DNA of 64,000 bases from Okapia johnstoni (taxonomy: Eukaryota > Chordata > Mammalia > Artiodactyla > Giraffidae), in NCBI GenBank assembly GCA_024291935.2, contig CM044308.1, positions 115,780,501-115,844,500 of the forward strand, read 5' to 3'. Below are positions 1 to 10,395 of the stretch, one piece after another. Position 1 is the first letter of the stretch; each line of letters begins with the position of its first letter. The translations under genes and the position numbers were made by a program. Under the pieces are notes generated by a model. It had not been told where the DNA came from, made no database searches, and was given only the letters and a program-made list of their open reading frames with translations.

Positions 1-122
1 CAGGGAACTAGATCCCACATGAGGCAACTAAAGATCCTTCATGCCACAATAAAGACTGAAGGTCTTGTGTGCCACAGCTAAGACCCTGTGCAGCCCAAAA
101 TATAAATACTGAAAAAAAAAAT
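1..122 (+). mobile_element. CHR-type tRNA-derived SINE, 5' part outside window
   Basis: The sequence starts inside the family's typical phrase GGGAACTAGATCCCACATG and continues through the 'gcaactaaagatc...ctaagaccctgtgcagccc' body to an A-rich tail (about 112-122). The tRNA-like head lies beyond the window edge. This is the 3' two-thirds of a Cetartiodactyla CHR SINE in plus orientation. Confidence 0.85.
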
Positions 123-824
123 ATGAACAGACATTGTTCCCGCCCCCAAGGACTTTGTAGTATCAGTGGGGGTAGCAAAAACATCCCAAATACGTGCAAT
201 GACATGTAACCTCTGCTTTATCCACATTATCTGTCCAAGTAGCTCCTGAACCAGGAAGTGATTGATTTCACCAGACTTCAAGGAGAAAAGTACTCATCAA
301 TTGAGTAGATGCTCTCCAGAAGACTAGGGGAAAACATACTCTATCTGAAAGGAAAGCACGAGAAAAATACCAGTGAGTGAAAAGCTATGTCACATCCTAG
401 ACTTGTACGTCTCTCTGATATTCAGGACTATCAGATCCAGAATTGAGGCTGGAGATGCCTCAAGGGGCCATGGCCTGGACAACAATGTGGATCATAATAC
501 AGAAATAAGGAAGGGTCAAGAAGAGTGTTACATCGGGGTGTGGTAACCTGAAAGGGCAAGAGATAGGAGTTTACAGTATGGGTTTAGAATCAGACATATG
601 AAAGGAAAGTTCTATTGAGGAAAATCAGGGACAATTCTTCCTTTAAGGTAGGAGGGAAGGGAGAAAGTTTTTTAAAAAAAAAACTGCTTTGATTTAGGGG
701 GTGGGAACTGACAGGCCTAGGAAGTCCACCCTTGGCCTTTCAGAAAAGTCAGAGGCAAGGACATTAGTTAAAACAAAAAAACTAGGGAGGGTTAAGGGGC
801 CCAGCCCAGCTGGATTATCAAGGA
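123..824. other. No gene recognised; probably decayed ancient repeat
   Basis: No coding frame of substance. There is a short A tract near 670-682. The phrase around 125-185 faintly resembles the unassigned mammalian repeat seen at 47735 and 62965, but too weakly to call. The region ends where L1 homology begins. Confidence 0.4.
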
Positions 825-1805
825 AAAGAAAACACAATTCCTAATACCAGGAACAAAAGAGGGACATTTCCTACAGACATTGGAAAGGTAAATAAGAACA
901 CGATAAACAGCATAAGCAAACTGGATGCTTTCCTTGAGAAATACGTTTCTAAAACTGACACAAGATAAAACAGAAAAAGATAAATAGCCCTACATCTGTT
1001 AAATACAGGGAATTTTTTGTCAAAAAATCTTCCCATAAACAAAATTTCCACATGGATGATTTCACTATGAATTTCATCAAATATGAAAGAAATATTGTCA
1101 ATCCTACACAAACTCAGAAAATGGAGGAAGATGAATATTTCCAACTTGTTTCATGATGCCAGATTAACCCTGATGTTAAAACCTGACAGAGAAATTACAA
1201 ACAGAGGGGGAAAATGACAAAATAATATCCATCACAAACTTAAGTCAAAAATCTTTAACAAATTATTAGCGAGCAAAATCCAGCAATATACAAAAATAAA
1301 CATACATCATGACAAAATTTTGTCCTGAGAATGAAAAATTGTCTGAACACTCAATATAATTCACTGCGTTAACAGAATAAAGAAGAAAACCCAGATGACT
1401 GTTTTTATAAAAATCCAGTGCCTGTTCATCATGTTTTAAAGAAAATTAGGAAGAGAAGGAATTTATTCAATCTGAGAAAGGACATCTATGAAAAACCTAC
1501 AGCTAACATCGTATTCAATGTGATTTAATAGCCATTCCCCTTAAGGTCAGGAACAAAGCAAGGCTGGCCACTCTCACTACCTCTGTTTAACGTTTCATTG
1601 GAGGTTTTAGCTATGGCAACAAGACAAGATAAAAGAATAAAAAGCACAAAAATCAGAAAGGAAGACGTAAAACTGTATACAAAAACTGCATAATTGTTTC
1701 TGTAGAAAATCCCGAGGAATCTATAAAATAGCAACTAGAACTAAGAACTGAATTGAGCAAACTCAGAATAAAAGAGCAACATTCATAGATCCATCATGTT
1801 CCCTT

Positions 1806-2072
1806 GCTGCTAAGTCACTTCAGTCGTGTCTGACTCTGTGCGACCTCATAGACGGCAGCCCACCAGGCTCCCCCTTCCCTGGGATTCTCCAGGCAAGAAC
1901 ACTGGAGTGGGTTGCCATTGCCTTCTCCAACGCATGAAAGTGAAAAGTGAAAGTGAAGTTGCTCAGTCGTGTCTGACCCTTAGCGACCGCATGGACTGCA
2001 GCCTACCAGGCCTCTCCGTCCATGGGATTTTCCAGGCAAGAGTACTGGAGTGGGTTGCCATTTCCTTCTCCG
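1806..2072 (-). mobile_element. Bov-A2 SINE, antisense, inside L1
   Basis: Two Bov-A monomers lie head to tail: 'aagtcacttcagtcgtgtctgac...ctccaggcaagaacactggagtggg' and a second copy from about 1960. They are joined by a GAAAGTGAAAAGTGAAAGTG linker. A perfect 11-bp target-site duplication CATGTTCCCTT flanks the element at 1795-1805 and 2073-2083, so the boundaries are firm. The frames of 93 and 62 codons here are SINE sequence. Confidence 0.93.
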
Positions 2073-2110
2073 CATGTTCCCTTACCCCGGCAGCAAATGG
2101 AAAATGAAAT

Positions 2111-2335
2111 CTTTTTTTTTTTTTTTTTTTTTAAATTTCCACTCCCTCTTGAATCTCTTTCCCACCCACCCCATCCTACCCCTGTAGGTCATCACAGAGC
2201 ACCAAGCTGATCTCCCTGTGCTCTACAGCAGCTTCCCACTAGCTGTCTGTTTTACACACAGTAGTGTATATATTCCAATGCTACTCTCCCAATTCATTTC
2301 ACCCTCCTCTTTCCCTTCTGAGTCCACATGTCTGT
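2111..2335 (-). mobile_element. Antisense L1 3'-end fragment
   Basis: A poly-T run (2111-2132) is followed by the reverse complement of an artiodactyl L1 3' UTR ('ctctacagcagcttcccact', 'tgtatatattccaatgctac'). Flanking near-identical GAAAATGAAATC (about 2099-2110) and GAAAGTGAAATC (about 2337-2348) fit a 12-bp target-site duplication with one change. The host L1 frame resumes directly afterwards. Confidence 0.75.
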
Positions 2336-2981
2336 TGAAAGTGAAATCTTTAAAAATTCCATTTGCACTAAAAAGGCAAAAAAGTAACACTAAAATACTT
2401 AGGAATAAGTTTAACAAAAGATATGCAAGACCTTCACATTGAAAATGATCCCTCCAAAATACTAGATAAGTTAAGGAGGACTAAAATAAATGTTCCTGTG
2501 TGAGAAGACTCAATGTTATTCAAATGTCAGTGCTCTCCAATTTGACATAGAGAGTCAACAGAATCTCAATCCCAATTTCTAGCTGACTTTATTTGTAGCA
2601 ATTGATAAGCTCATTCTAAACTGTACATGGAAATGCAAATGACCTAGAATACCCCAGGTAATCTTCATAAAGGAAAAGAAAGTTGGAGAATTTACACTAC
2701 CTAATTTCAAGGCTTGCTATAAAACCGGTGCACAGTCATCAAGACTTTTTGATGTACAAAGAGAGACATGTCATTCAATGGAACAGAATAGAGAGCCCAG
2801 AAATAGACCCACATTTAAATGGTCATTTGACTTTTCAAGGAAGAATTGAAGTAATTCTACGGATAAAGCAGTTCTTTTCAACAGGTGTGGCTAGAACAAC
2901 TGGCCATCAATATAAGAAAACATGAACATTGACCTCTATCTTACACTAAGATACATAAAACTCAATTTGAGATGAATCATT

Positions 2982-3185
2982 TCCTGGTGGTTCAGATACT
3001 AAAGAATCTGCCTGCAATGCAGGTGACCCGCGTTTGATCCCTGAGTTGGGAAGATTCCTTGGAGAAGGGAATGGCAACCCCCTCCAGTATTCTTGCCTGA
3101 AGAATTCCATGGACAGAGAAGCCTGGCGGGCTACAGTCCATGGGGGTCACAAAGAGTCAGACATGACTTAGCGACTAATACTTTG
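2982..3185 (+). mobile_element. Bov-tA SINE inside L1
   Basis: The tRNA-derived head ('ttcctggtggttcagatact', 'cctgcaatgcaggtgacccg') runs through 'gaatggcaaccccctccagt' to 'agtcagacatgacttagcga'. The surrounding L1 reads 'gatgaatcat' before and 'catagatct' after, so the SINE split one L1 copy. The duplication at the ends is short and unclear. Confidence 0.88.
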
Positions 3186-3489
3186 ACTTTCATAGATCTA
3201 GTCTCAAAAGCTAAAACTATAAAACTTCCAAAGGAAAACATATCTTCATTGCCTGGAGACAGGCAAAGGTTTCCTAGAAAGGAGGCAAAAAGTAACAGTT
3301 ATCAAAAGAAAATATGATAATGTAGATTTCATAAAAATTTATAACTCCTGCTCATCAAAAACATAATTAAGAAAATGATGATATGCAATGGCTGCTAACA
3401 TCAGCCTCCTCAATAGTATATGCAACCTGTTGCTTGCATGGACTGCCCTAAGAGACCCTAGAGACCATGCTTTCCAATGAACATTTATG

Positions 3490-3897
3490 TCTGACTTCAT
3501 GTTGTCACCAGGCAAGGCTTTAGACAGGTATTCAAGTGTCTTCAGAAAGCTCCAGGGCACAGAGACCAGGGTCCACCTTTTCCAAGTCATCAAGTCTGTT
3601 GCCCCAAGCTTCAGGACCAGAAGCATGATTGAGGTTCTACACAGGGCCTGGTTCAAGTTCCCTGGTTGCCAGAAGATCCATGTCTCCAAGAAGTAGGGCT
3701 TTACCAAGTTCAATGCAGATGAATTTGAAGCTATGGCAGCTGAAACGTGGCTCATCCTGGATGCCTGTGGGGTCAAATACATCCCTGGTCATGATCCTAT
3801 AGATGAATGGTGAGCCCTGCACTCTTAAGGGCTTTGGCACTGCTCCCTCTTTTCTCACACCAACCAATAGACCCAACTTCCTGTTCAAAAAACAAAA
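3490..3897 (+). pseudogene. RPL10: Processed pseudogene of ribosomal protein L10, 5'-truncated
   Basis: The parent protein is a component of the 60S ribosomal subunit needed for subunit joining. The frame opened at 3487 reads like the C-terminal half of RPL10: an MLS...GKALDR stretch, [28 protein letters not shown] and QKIHVSKK. It then hits an in-frame TAG (3694-3696) where RPL10 has Trp. After the stop the same reading continues with [11 protein letters not shown] and ends at a TGA near 3811-3813. A short 3' UTR-like piece ('ccaatagacccaacttcctg') and an A-rich tail (about 3885-3897) follow. It has no introns, is 5'-truncated, carries a stop and lies inside an L1, so it is a dead retrocopy. 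The ~100 bp before 3490 could not be aligned to RPL10 by eye. Confidence 0.85.
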
Positions 3898-4309
3898 TGG
3901 ATAACAAGTCGTAGACTAGTAGGAAAAAGTACAGAACACTCCATTAAAGGACACTCCATCAGGTATATATAAAGAGCCACAATGCAATAAATAAAAGAAG
4001 ACCAACCCAGTAAAAAGAAGGGTAAATGTTTGAACAGACTTTTTCACAATAAGTTAGGTGTACTGAACGCATGTCTGTTTCATGACCCAGCAATTCCACT
4101 TTCAGGTATTCACCCAAAAGAAAGGAAGACATAGGTCCACAAAAAGATGTGTACAAGAACATTCATGGCCACTTTGTTCATGGTAGCCCCTGGAAAACAA
4201 CCTCAAATAAACTGCTCATGAAGACAGATGGATACACAAATTGTTAACCACTACTTGATGATACAAAAGGGATAAAGTATTAACACATGGAACAAAATGA
4301 ATGAATCCT

Positions 4310-4606
4310 GGACTTCTCTGGTGGTGTGGTGGATTCAAACCCAATGCAGGGGACACTGGTTCGATCCCTGGTCCAGGAAGATTCCACATGCTGTGGAGCA
4401 ACTAAGCCCATGCGCCACAACTACTGAGCCTGTGCTCTAGAGCCCAGGAGCCACAGCCACTGAAGCAAGTGCATCTAGAGTCTGTGCTCCACAGAGCAGA
4501 CATCGCGATGAGAAGCCCATGCATCGCAACAAAGAGTAGCCCCAACTAGCCGCAACTAGAGAAAGCCCACACAAAGCAACAGAAACCAGTGCAGCCAAAA
4601 ATAAAT
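4310..4606 (+). mobile_element. CHR SINE inside L1
   Basis: Starts 'ggacttctctggtggtgtgg', carries the 'ggttcgatccctggtccagg' B-box region and long internal 'gagcccaggagccacagcc' units, and ends 'gtgcagccaaaaataaa'. The flanking L1 phrase (GAATGAA...CCTCAG) resumes after it. Confidence 0.9.
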
Positions 4607-5155
4607 GGGCGAACCTCAGAAATGTGAGTACATACTATTTGATTCCATTTATATGAAATTTTAGAAAGTTGTTTTTTTCTTTTTAATGAAAATGGATTAC
4701 TTTTGCAGGATGAAAGCAGCGATTGACTGGAAAGGCAGTATGAACAGATTTCCTAGCTGATAGAAATGTTTCATATCTTTATACGGATCTGGGTTTACAC
4801 ATACAAAGTATCTGTCAAATATAGAAGAATATACTGATAATTTGTGCATTTTACTGTTTCATGGATGTAAATGTAACACCCCTCCCCCATACATACGCAC
4901 ACACACAAAAAAAACACATGCAAATATTAATTCTACTTAATTATATGCACGCTGAAGTACCTGGAATGCAGTATACTAATGGTCTGCATCTTACTTTAAA
5001 ATATACCAGAAATAAGATGTATTGAATGCTAGATATATGGAGAGGTATTTGATGAAAGAGATACAGCAAAATGTTGACAATTGTAGAATCTCCATGCCAA
5101 ATACTCAATTGTGAGTACTCAACATTCTATCCAATTTTCTATGTTTAGAATTTCA

Positions 5156-6147
5156 ATAGGGGAGTCAAGACAGGGGTTGCAGGACTGGTCAAGAATGGGA
5201 AAAACTCAGAAGAGCCTTGAGTTGAGGGCAGGAAGTAGTGGTCAGCATTTTCCAGGGACAGTGAGGGTTCAGCTGGGGTTCATAGGCCTTATTTGTAAGA
5301 AAGCCAGTCAGCATACTTTCCCAAGGACACATGTCAATACTAGTCAACAGCCACCCCCAGCCAGCCTGATCCTACCCAATAGGATACCTGAGAACAGAAT
5401 GATTCATCACATTTTCCATCTCCCAGGAGAGGGTGTCTTCCTCTTTGGACAAGAGATTCTCCAAGGCAGGCACTAGGTCTTCCCCATCAGTCCAGGAGCT
5501 TACTTCAAGCGGGACCTAGATCTTTCCCATCATACCAGGAGCTTCCTTAGGCTAGAGGTTATGTGTCTTCCATCAGCCTGTGGAAGACTAATGGGGACTA
5601 ATTCCATCATCAGACCAGAAGGCCTCTCTGGATGTATCTGCCACCTGATAGGAGCTGCTCAGAGAGCTGCCAATCATTTCTCTTTATTTCCTTCAAGACT
5701 CCCACTTGAGCTCTGCAGCTTGAACACACTCAGCAGAGAGGAGGGAGGAGTGATTGACAGGATCTGAGCAAGAATGCTCTAACTTCAATCATCCCAGTAG
5801 CAGACACTCACTTATATGGATTTCACATTTAGCCAGGGAAAAGTGATATTAATTCACCAGAGTGACTGAGACTTTATATACCCTGAAGTGAAGAAATTCT
5901 AACTTGAGGTTCCCCCAGCAACTGTAGCTGGGCAACATCACCCCCAGGCATCAGCAGGAGGTCACATATCTCAATAGCTTATTGGGCAGAAGGAATCACA
6001 GACACCTCCACACACCTGGGCTTACAGGAACTAAGGGAGGGGTGTACCCAGAGACCCAGAAAGTGAGGGTGATGCTGAGGCCCCAAGAAAAAGAGAAAGA
6101 GAAGAGAGGGGAAGAGCCAAAATATGTTTCCCCAATTGTTCTCCTCT

Positions 6148-6186
<39 letters not shown>

Positions 6187-6774
6187 TCTCATGCATATAC
6201 GCACAGAAAGACAGGCAGTTTAAACTTAAAATATGATTTCGGTTCACAAGGGTAAGTTCCCTAGCAACTGAAGACACATTTGCGAGGTGCTACATATAGG
6301 ACCCTAGAGTAGACACCTGGTTGAGAAATGGGACAAACCTGGTTGCTATATGGGGTACAAGAGCTATTTATCTCTCATCCTTCAAACCAGTTTCCCTAGT
6401 GCCTACCCCCAACCCACAGATACCTCTGACCCCTATAAACTTGACTAACTTCCAGATTTTCTTCGTGACTTAGCTTCTATTGTCATGATACTCCTTGTTA
6501 TTATTATTCTGGGTGAAATGGAGAGAGAGCCATCAAACTGGGCTATGAGAGCTAATCTGTCATTTTTTGTGTCAGAGTTTTTCAAAGTGTCATCTCGTAT
6601 TGCTTCCAGAAGTAGCAGACTAGATAACATAAAAGGTCTTTTCAGTACGAAACAACTAACTTTTGCTAAGAGACTTGAGTGCGTTTCTGGGGTCAACATA
6701 CATAAGAGAATTATAGTCCCATGCAGTCCCTCAAATTCACTGAAACTAAGGCAAAGAGTAACAAGCAGCAAAAC
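5156..6774. other. Intergenic stretch, no gene recognised
   Basis: No repeat family or gene is recognised with confidence. The part at 5350-5800 is only mildly GC-rich and its open frames (121 codons or fewer) show no family resemblance. It contains the TG microsatellite at 6147-6183. The first part of the 155-codon frame at 6485-6952 is unassigned; only its end is L1. Confidence 0.5.
6147..6183. repeat. (TG)n microsatellite
   Basis: A TG dinucleotide run with one TA interruption near its start, then 15 uninterrupted TG units to 6182. Such runs are commonly length-polymorphic. Confidence 0.95.
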
Positions 6775-8480
6775 AACTCAAAAGGTAGATGTTGGAATAA
6801 GTCTAGGATATTTACTTCCACCATTGCTATTAGACATTGAACTACTAGAGCAATTAGACAAGAAGAATAAAGGCATCCAAGTTGGAAAGCATGAAGTAAA
6901 ACTATCTCTATTCATGGATGACATGATCCTATATGTAGAAAATCCAGAATGATCAACAAGAAAGCTACTAGAACTAAAATTCAGTAAAGTTGTAGGGTGT
7001 AAAATCAAAAGATCGGTTGTGTTTATACACACCTACAATTTAGAAAGGGAAGTTAAGAAATCAGTCTTACTCACAATAGCATCTAAAAGAATGAAATATT
7101 TAGGAATAAATTTAACCAAGGATATGAAAGCTGTATACACTGAAAGCCACAAAATATTGCTGAAAGAAATTAGAGAAAATCTAAGTAAATGGAAACACAT
7201 CCCATGTACATGAATAGGAAGGCAATACTTTTTAGATGTCTATGCTACTCAAAGTGATCTACAGATTCAAAAAATTCCTTATCAGGACTCCAATCACATT
7301 TTGTAGAAAAACAAAAGTTAATCATCAAATTCATGTGAAATTACAAGGGATTCTGAATAGCTACATTTTCTGAATATCAAAACTTACTACAAAGGTACAA
7401 TAATCAAAAGAGTGTGGTACTGGCATAAGGAAAAACATGTAGACAAATGGAGAATTGAAAGTCCAGCAGTAAACTCATACATCTAAGGCCAACTGATTTT
7501 AAATAAGAGTGCCAAGTCCATTCAATGGGAAAGGAACAGTCTTTTCACAATATGGTTCTAGGACAACTGAGTTTCCATATGCAAAAGAATGAAGTTGGAA
7601 ACCCTACCTCAGAGCAAACACAAATATGAACTCAAAATGGATTTGTGACTTAAATGTAAGAACTAAGACCATAAACATCTTACAAAACATAGTGGGAAAT
7701 CTATATAATCTTGAATTTGGCAATGGATTCATAGGTTTGATGACAAAAGCACAAATAACTGAAGAAAAACAGGTAAACTGGGCTTCCTAAAAATCAAATA
7801 CTTTGTGCATCAAAAGACATTATCAAGAAATTGAAAGGACAACCTACAGAATGGGAGAAATTATTTGCAAATAATTTGATAAGGGCTGAATATCCAGATT
7901 GTATAAAGAATTTCTCCATTCAACAGAAAGACAAACAACCCAATTTCAAAAATGGAAAAAAAGGACTTGACTAGACCTTTCTTCAAGGAATATATACAAA
8001 TAGCCAATAAATACATGAAAAAATGTTTGACATCATAAATCATTAGGGAGATGTGTATCAGAACCACTTCGTGTCTACAAAGATGTTATTCATAATAATC
8101 AGAAATTAACAAGTGTCAGTGAGGACTTGGGGAAATTAGAATTCTTGTGCATTTCAAGTTGAAATGTAAAGTGGTACAGACTCTGGAGAACAGTTTGGTT
8201 GAAAAACCAAAAACTAAGCATAGAATTTCTGTATGACCCAGCAATTCCACTCTTAGGTATACACTTTTGGTATACCCCAAAGAACTGAACACACGGATAC
8301 AGATAATAGTATGCCAATGTTCATTGCAGTAATAGTCACGGTAGCCAAAAGGTAGAAACAACCCATACATTCATCGATGGGTGAATGGATAAGCAAAATG
8401 TGGTATACACACACAATAGGATATTATTCAGCTATGAAGTTGGATGCATGCTACAACATGGAATGATTACAATCATATCA
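6775..8480 (+). mobile_element. L1 ORF2 fragment (RT to C-terminal region)
   Basis: Plus-strand homology to L1 ORF2 begins just before the reverse-transcriptase active-site block. [16 protein letters not shown] is read at 6898-6948, with the usual F-A-D-D box changed to F-M-D-D (codons 6911-6922). It continues through ASKRMKYLGINLTKDM (7079-7126), a tryptophan-rich block and the C-terminal 'tatgacccagcaattccact' phrase near 8232, and stops near 'catgctacaacatggaatga'. Many frameshifts and stops are present. The 5' half of ORF2, ORF1 and the 3' UTR are missing. Confidence 0.85.
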
Positions 8481-8579
8481 ATATTGGGGGAGTGGTGTAG
8501 ATTGTGTAGATTGCTGGCTTTTACTCTACGTCAAAAGCCATTGGAAAATTCTGAAGGGACAAGATGTGAACTGACTTAT

Positions 8580-9160
8580 GTTTTTAAAGAATCACTTTGG
8601 AGACAAGGAGGGAAGTGTGGAAATCAGTTAGGAGGCTATCGAAATTACCAGGTAAGGAATGATGATGGCTTGACCCAGAATGTAGCAGTGGAGGTGGTAA
8701 GAAGTAATTTGCATTTCTGTAAATAATGTCACTAGGATGTACAGACAGCTTGGAATGTGAGAGAAGAGCAGAGTCAAGGATGACACTGAAAACTTTAGCC
8801 TGAGCAAAGGATCAATGGAGTTGACATTTTCTGGGAAAGGGAGACTGTAGGAGCAGATTTGGAAGGGGAAGACCAAGAGATTATTTGCCCATTATTTTTT
8901 TCTTTACTGTTTTTTTTTTTTGAGTGCCGCCAAAGTGAGCCCTACTGTTCCTTTTTTATCTTCTTTTTAAATGTATTTATTTTTAATTGAAGGATAATTG
9001 CTTTACAATGTTGTGTTGGTTTCTGCCATACATCAACATGAATCAGTCATAGGTATACATATGTCCTCTCCCTCTATTGTTTGCCTGTTAGATGTCTAAG
9101 AAGAGGTACTGAGTAGGCAACTGGTTACTTGAGACTTGAGTGAGATATATCAGAGGTAAG
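8580..9160 (+). repeat. Ancient mammalian repeat (unassigned), split by an L1 fragment
   Basis: The sequence 'gttaggaggctatcgaaatt', 'gatgatggcttgacccagaa', 'gtcaaggatgacactgaaaa' follows a widespread mammalian repeat that I know by sequence but cannot name safely. It resumes after the L1 insert with 'ctgagtaggcaactggttac' (about 9108). The gap between the halves is the insert at 8895-9079. Confidence 0.55.
8895..9079 (-). mobile_element. Antisense L1 3'-end insertion
   Basis: T-rich runs (about 8896-8921) are followed by the reverse complement of a ruminant L1 3' UTR ('gaaggataattgctttacaa', 'catacatcaacatgaatcag'). Flanks TTTGCCCATTA (8884-8894) and TTTGCCTGTTA (9080-9090) fit a target-site duplication with two differences. 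Confidence 0.75.
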
Positions 9161-9300
9161 GAAACAAATATTCAGATCTAAGACCCTTCTCTAAGGTTAC
9201 ACAGCTAAAAAGTGTCTAGACCCAGTACTCAAACGCAAACCCTGGATTCTTCACCTCTATGTTATACTGCTTCCCCAGTAACCCATGGTGAATCAAGACT

Positions 9301-9480
9301 GGGTTTTTTGTTTGTTTGTTTGATTTGACTGCACTTAGGCTTTGTTGCTGCATGCAGGATCTTTAGTTACGACATGTGGGATCTAGTTCCCTAGCCAGGG
9401 ATTGAACCCAGTCCTGTGCATTGGGAGCAACATGGAGTCTTGGCATGGAGTCTTAACCACTGGGCCACCAAAGAAGTCCC
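9301..9480 (-). mobile_element. CHR SINE, antisense
   Basis: A (GTTT)n-type tail at the left is followed by 'gggatctagttccctagcca', 'gggattgaacccagtcctg' and the reversed head 'accactgggccaccaaagaa'. Near-identical CAAGACTGGG and CAAGACATGG flank it. Confidence 0.88.
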
Positions 9481-10335
9481 CCCAAGACATGGTGTTTCAT
9501 GAAGGAGAACAGAGTGGAAGTTTTCAGGCTGCTGACCCTTGGTCTTGATGACTGTAATTCCCCCTCTCTCAACCTGAGTTGTTGCTCAGGATTCATCTGC
9601 AGTCCCTCTCAGCATGCATTTATTTGCCTTTATAAGAAAGCATTTCCCAGGAAATAGGCACCCCGAGTCTCTCTGTGCATGTGAGTGAATAGAGTGGGAG
9701 GAAGGTAGAGTTGTTGAAGATTTTTTCTTTCTTTCTTTTCTCCTTATTTTTTTTTTTTTGGAAACTGTCCGGGGGACGTGGTGTTGCTGCTGGTGGTAGC
9801 AGCAACCGCTACAATCAGAGCTATTTCGAAGCAAAGAACTAATTTACTGCATGAATGACTTTAGCTCAAAAGAAGAAATAAGGACGATCAGGAGTCCTAA
9901 GGGAGCAGAATAATAGGGTAATTTACACGGGGAGATGAGGGAGATGGGAGAAACATGCAGGGTAATTCTTTTGCATAATCTTTATTTTATATTTTTGCCC
10001 TTTTTCCCTTTGCATCTCTGGGTGCAGAGCCTCAGCTCAGACACACTTCTTGGCCATCCCCAAGGTTGATCCCTGAAAAAAATAAAAGGGCAAGGAAGAT
10101 GTGGCTGCTCAGGCTGTGAAAGAGATAGTTGGTCAAGAGATGGTTTCATGGCTGTTCCCTAAAGCCAGGTACTATTAGAGGAATGGTCTGCGAGAGGCCC
10201 CCATTGAGCCTTAAGATTGCTGAGGGATTGCAAAGGAAAGCTTCACATGCCCAGCTGAATGCAGTGTACAGAGTAGATGTCATCTTCCACTAGCCTCAAC
10301 TGGCACCAAACTAAGAGCTCACTATTACCCCTGCT
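9481..10335. other. Intergenic, no gene recognised
   Basis: Apart from T-rich runs near 9720-9762, nothing is recognised. Short frames near 9586-9834 are poly-Lys readings of the T tract and are not credible genes. Confidence 0.5.
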
Positions 10336-10395
10336 ATGGACTGAAATTCCAGATTCATGTGCTGAAATCCTATCGCTCAATGTGATAAATATTAG

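Larger units (their letters stand above)
825..5155 (+). mobile_element. Ancient L1 (L1M-type) LINE, ORF2 and 3' UTR relic
   Basis: Plus-strand sequence follows mammalian L1 ORF2 in order: upstream linker region (about 830-1140), reverse-transcriptase region (1140-1790, including the 'aggaacaaagcaaggctggc' stretch of the RQGCPLSP motif), post-RT region (2350-3380) and C-terminal region (4070-4310). An L1M-type 3' UTR follows (about 4620-5155). Stops and indels break every frame, so no protein is possible. The element is interrupted by an antisense Bov-A2 (1806-2072), an antisense L1 3' end (2111-2335), a Bov-tA (about 2982-3185), an RPL10 processed pseudogene (about 3490-3897) and a CHR SINE (4310-4606). 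The subfamily is not resolved; divergence suggests an old L1M. Confidence 0.85.
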
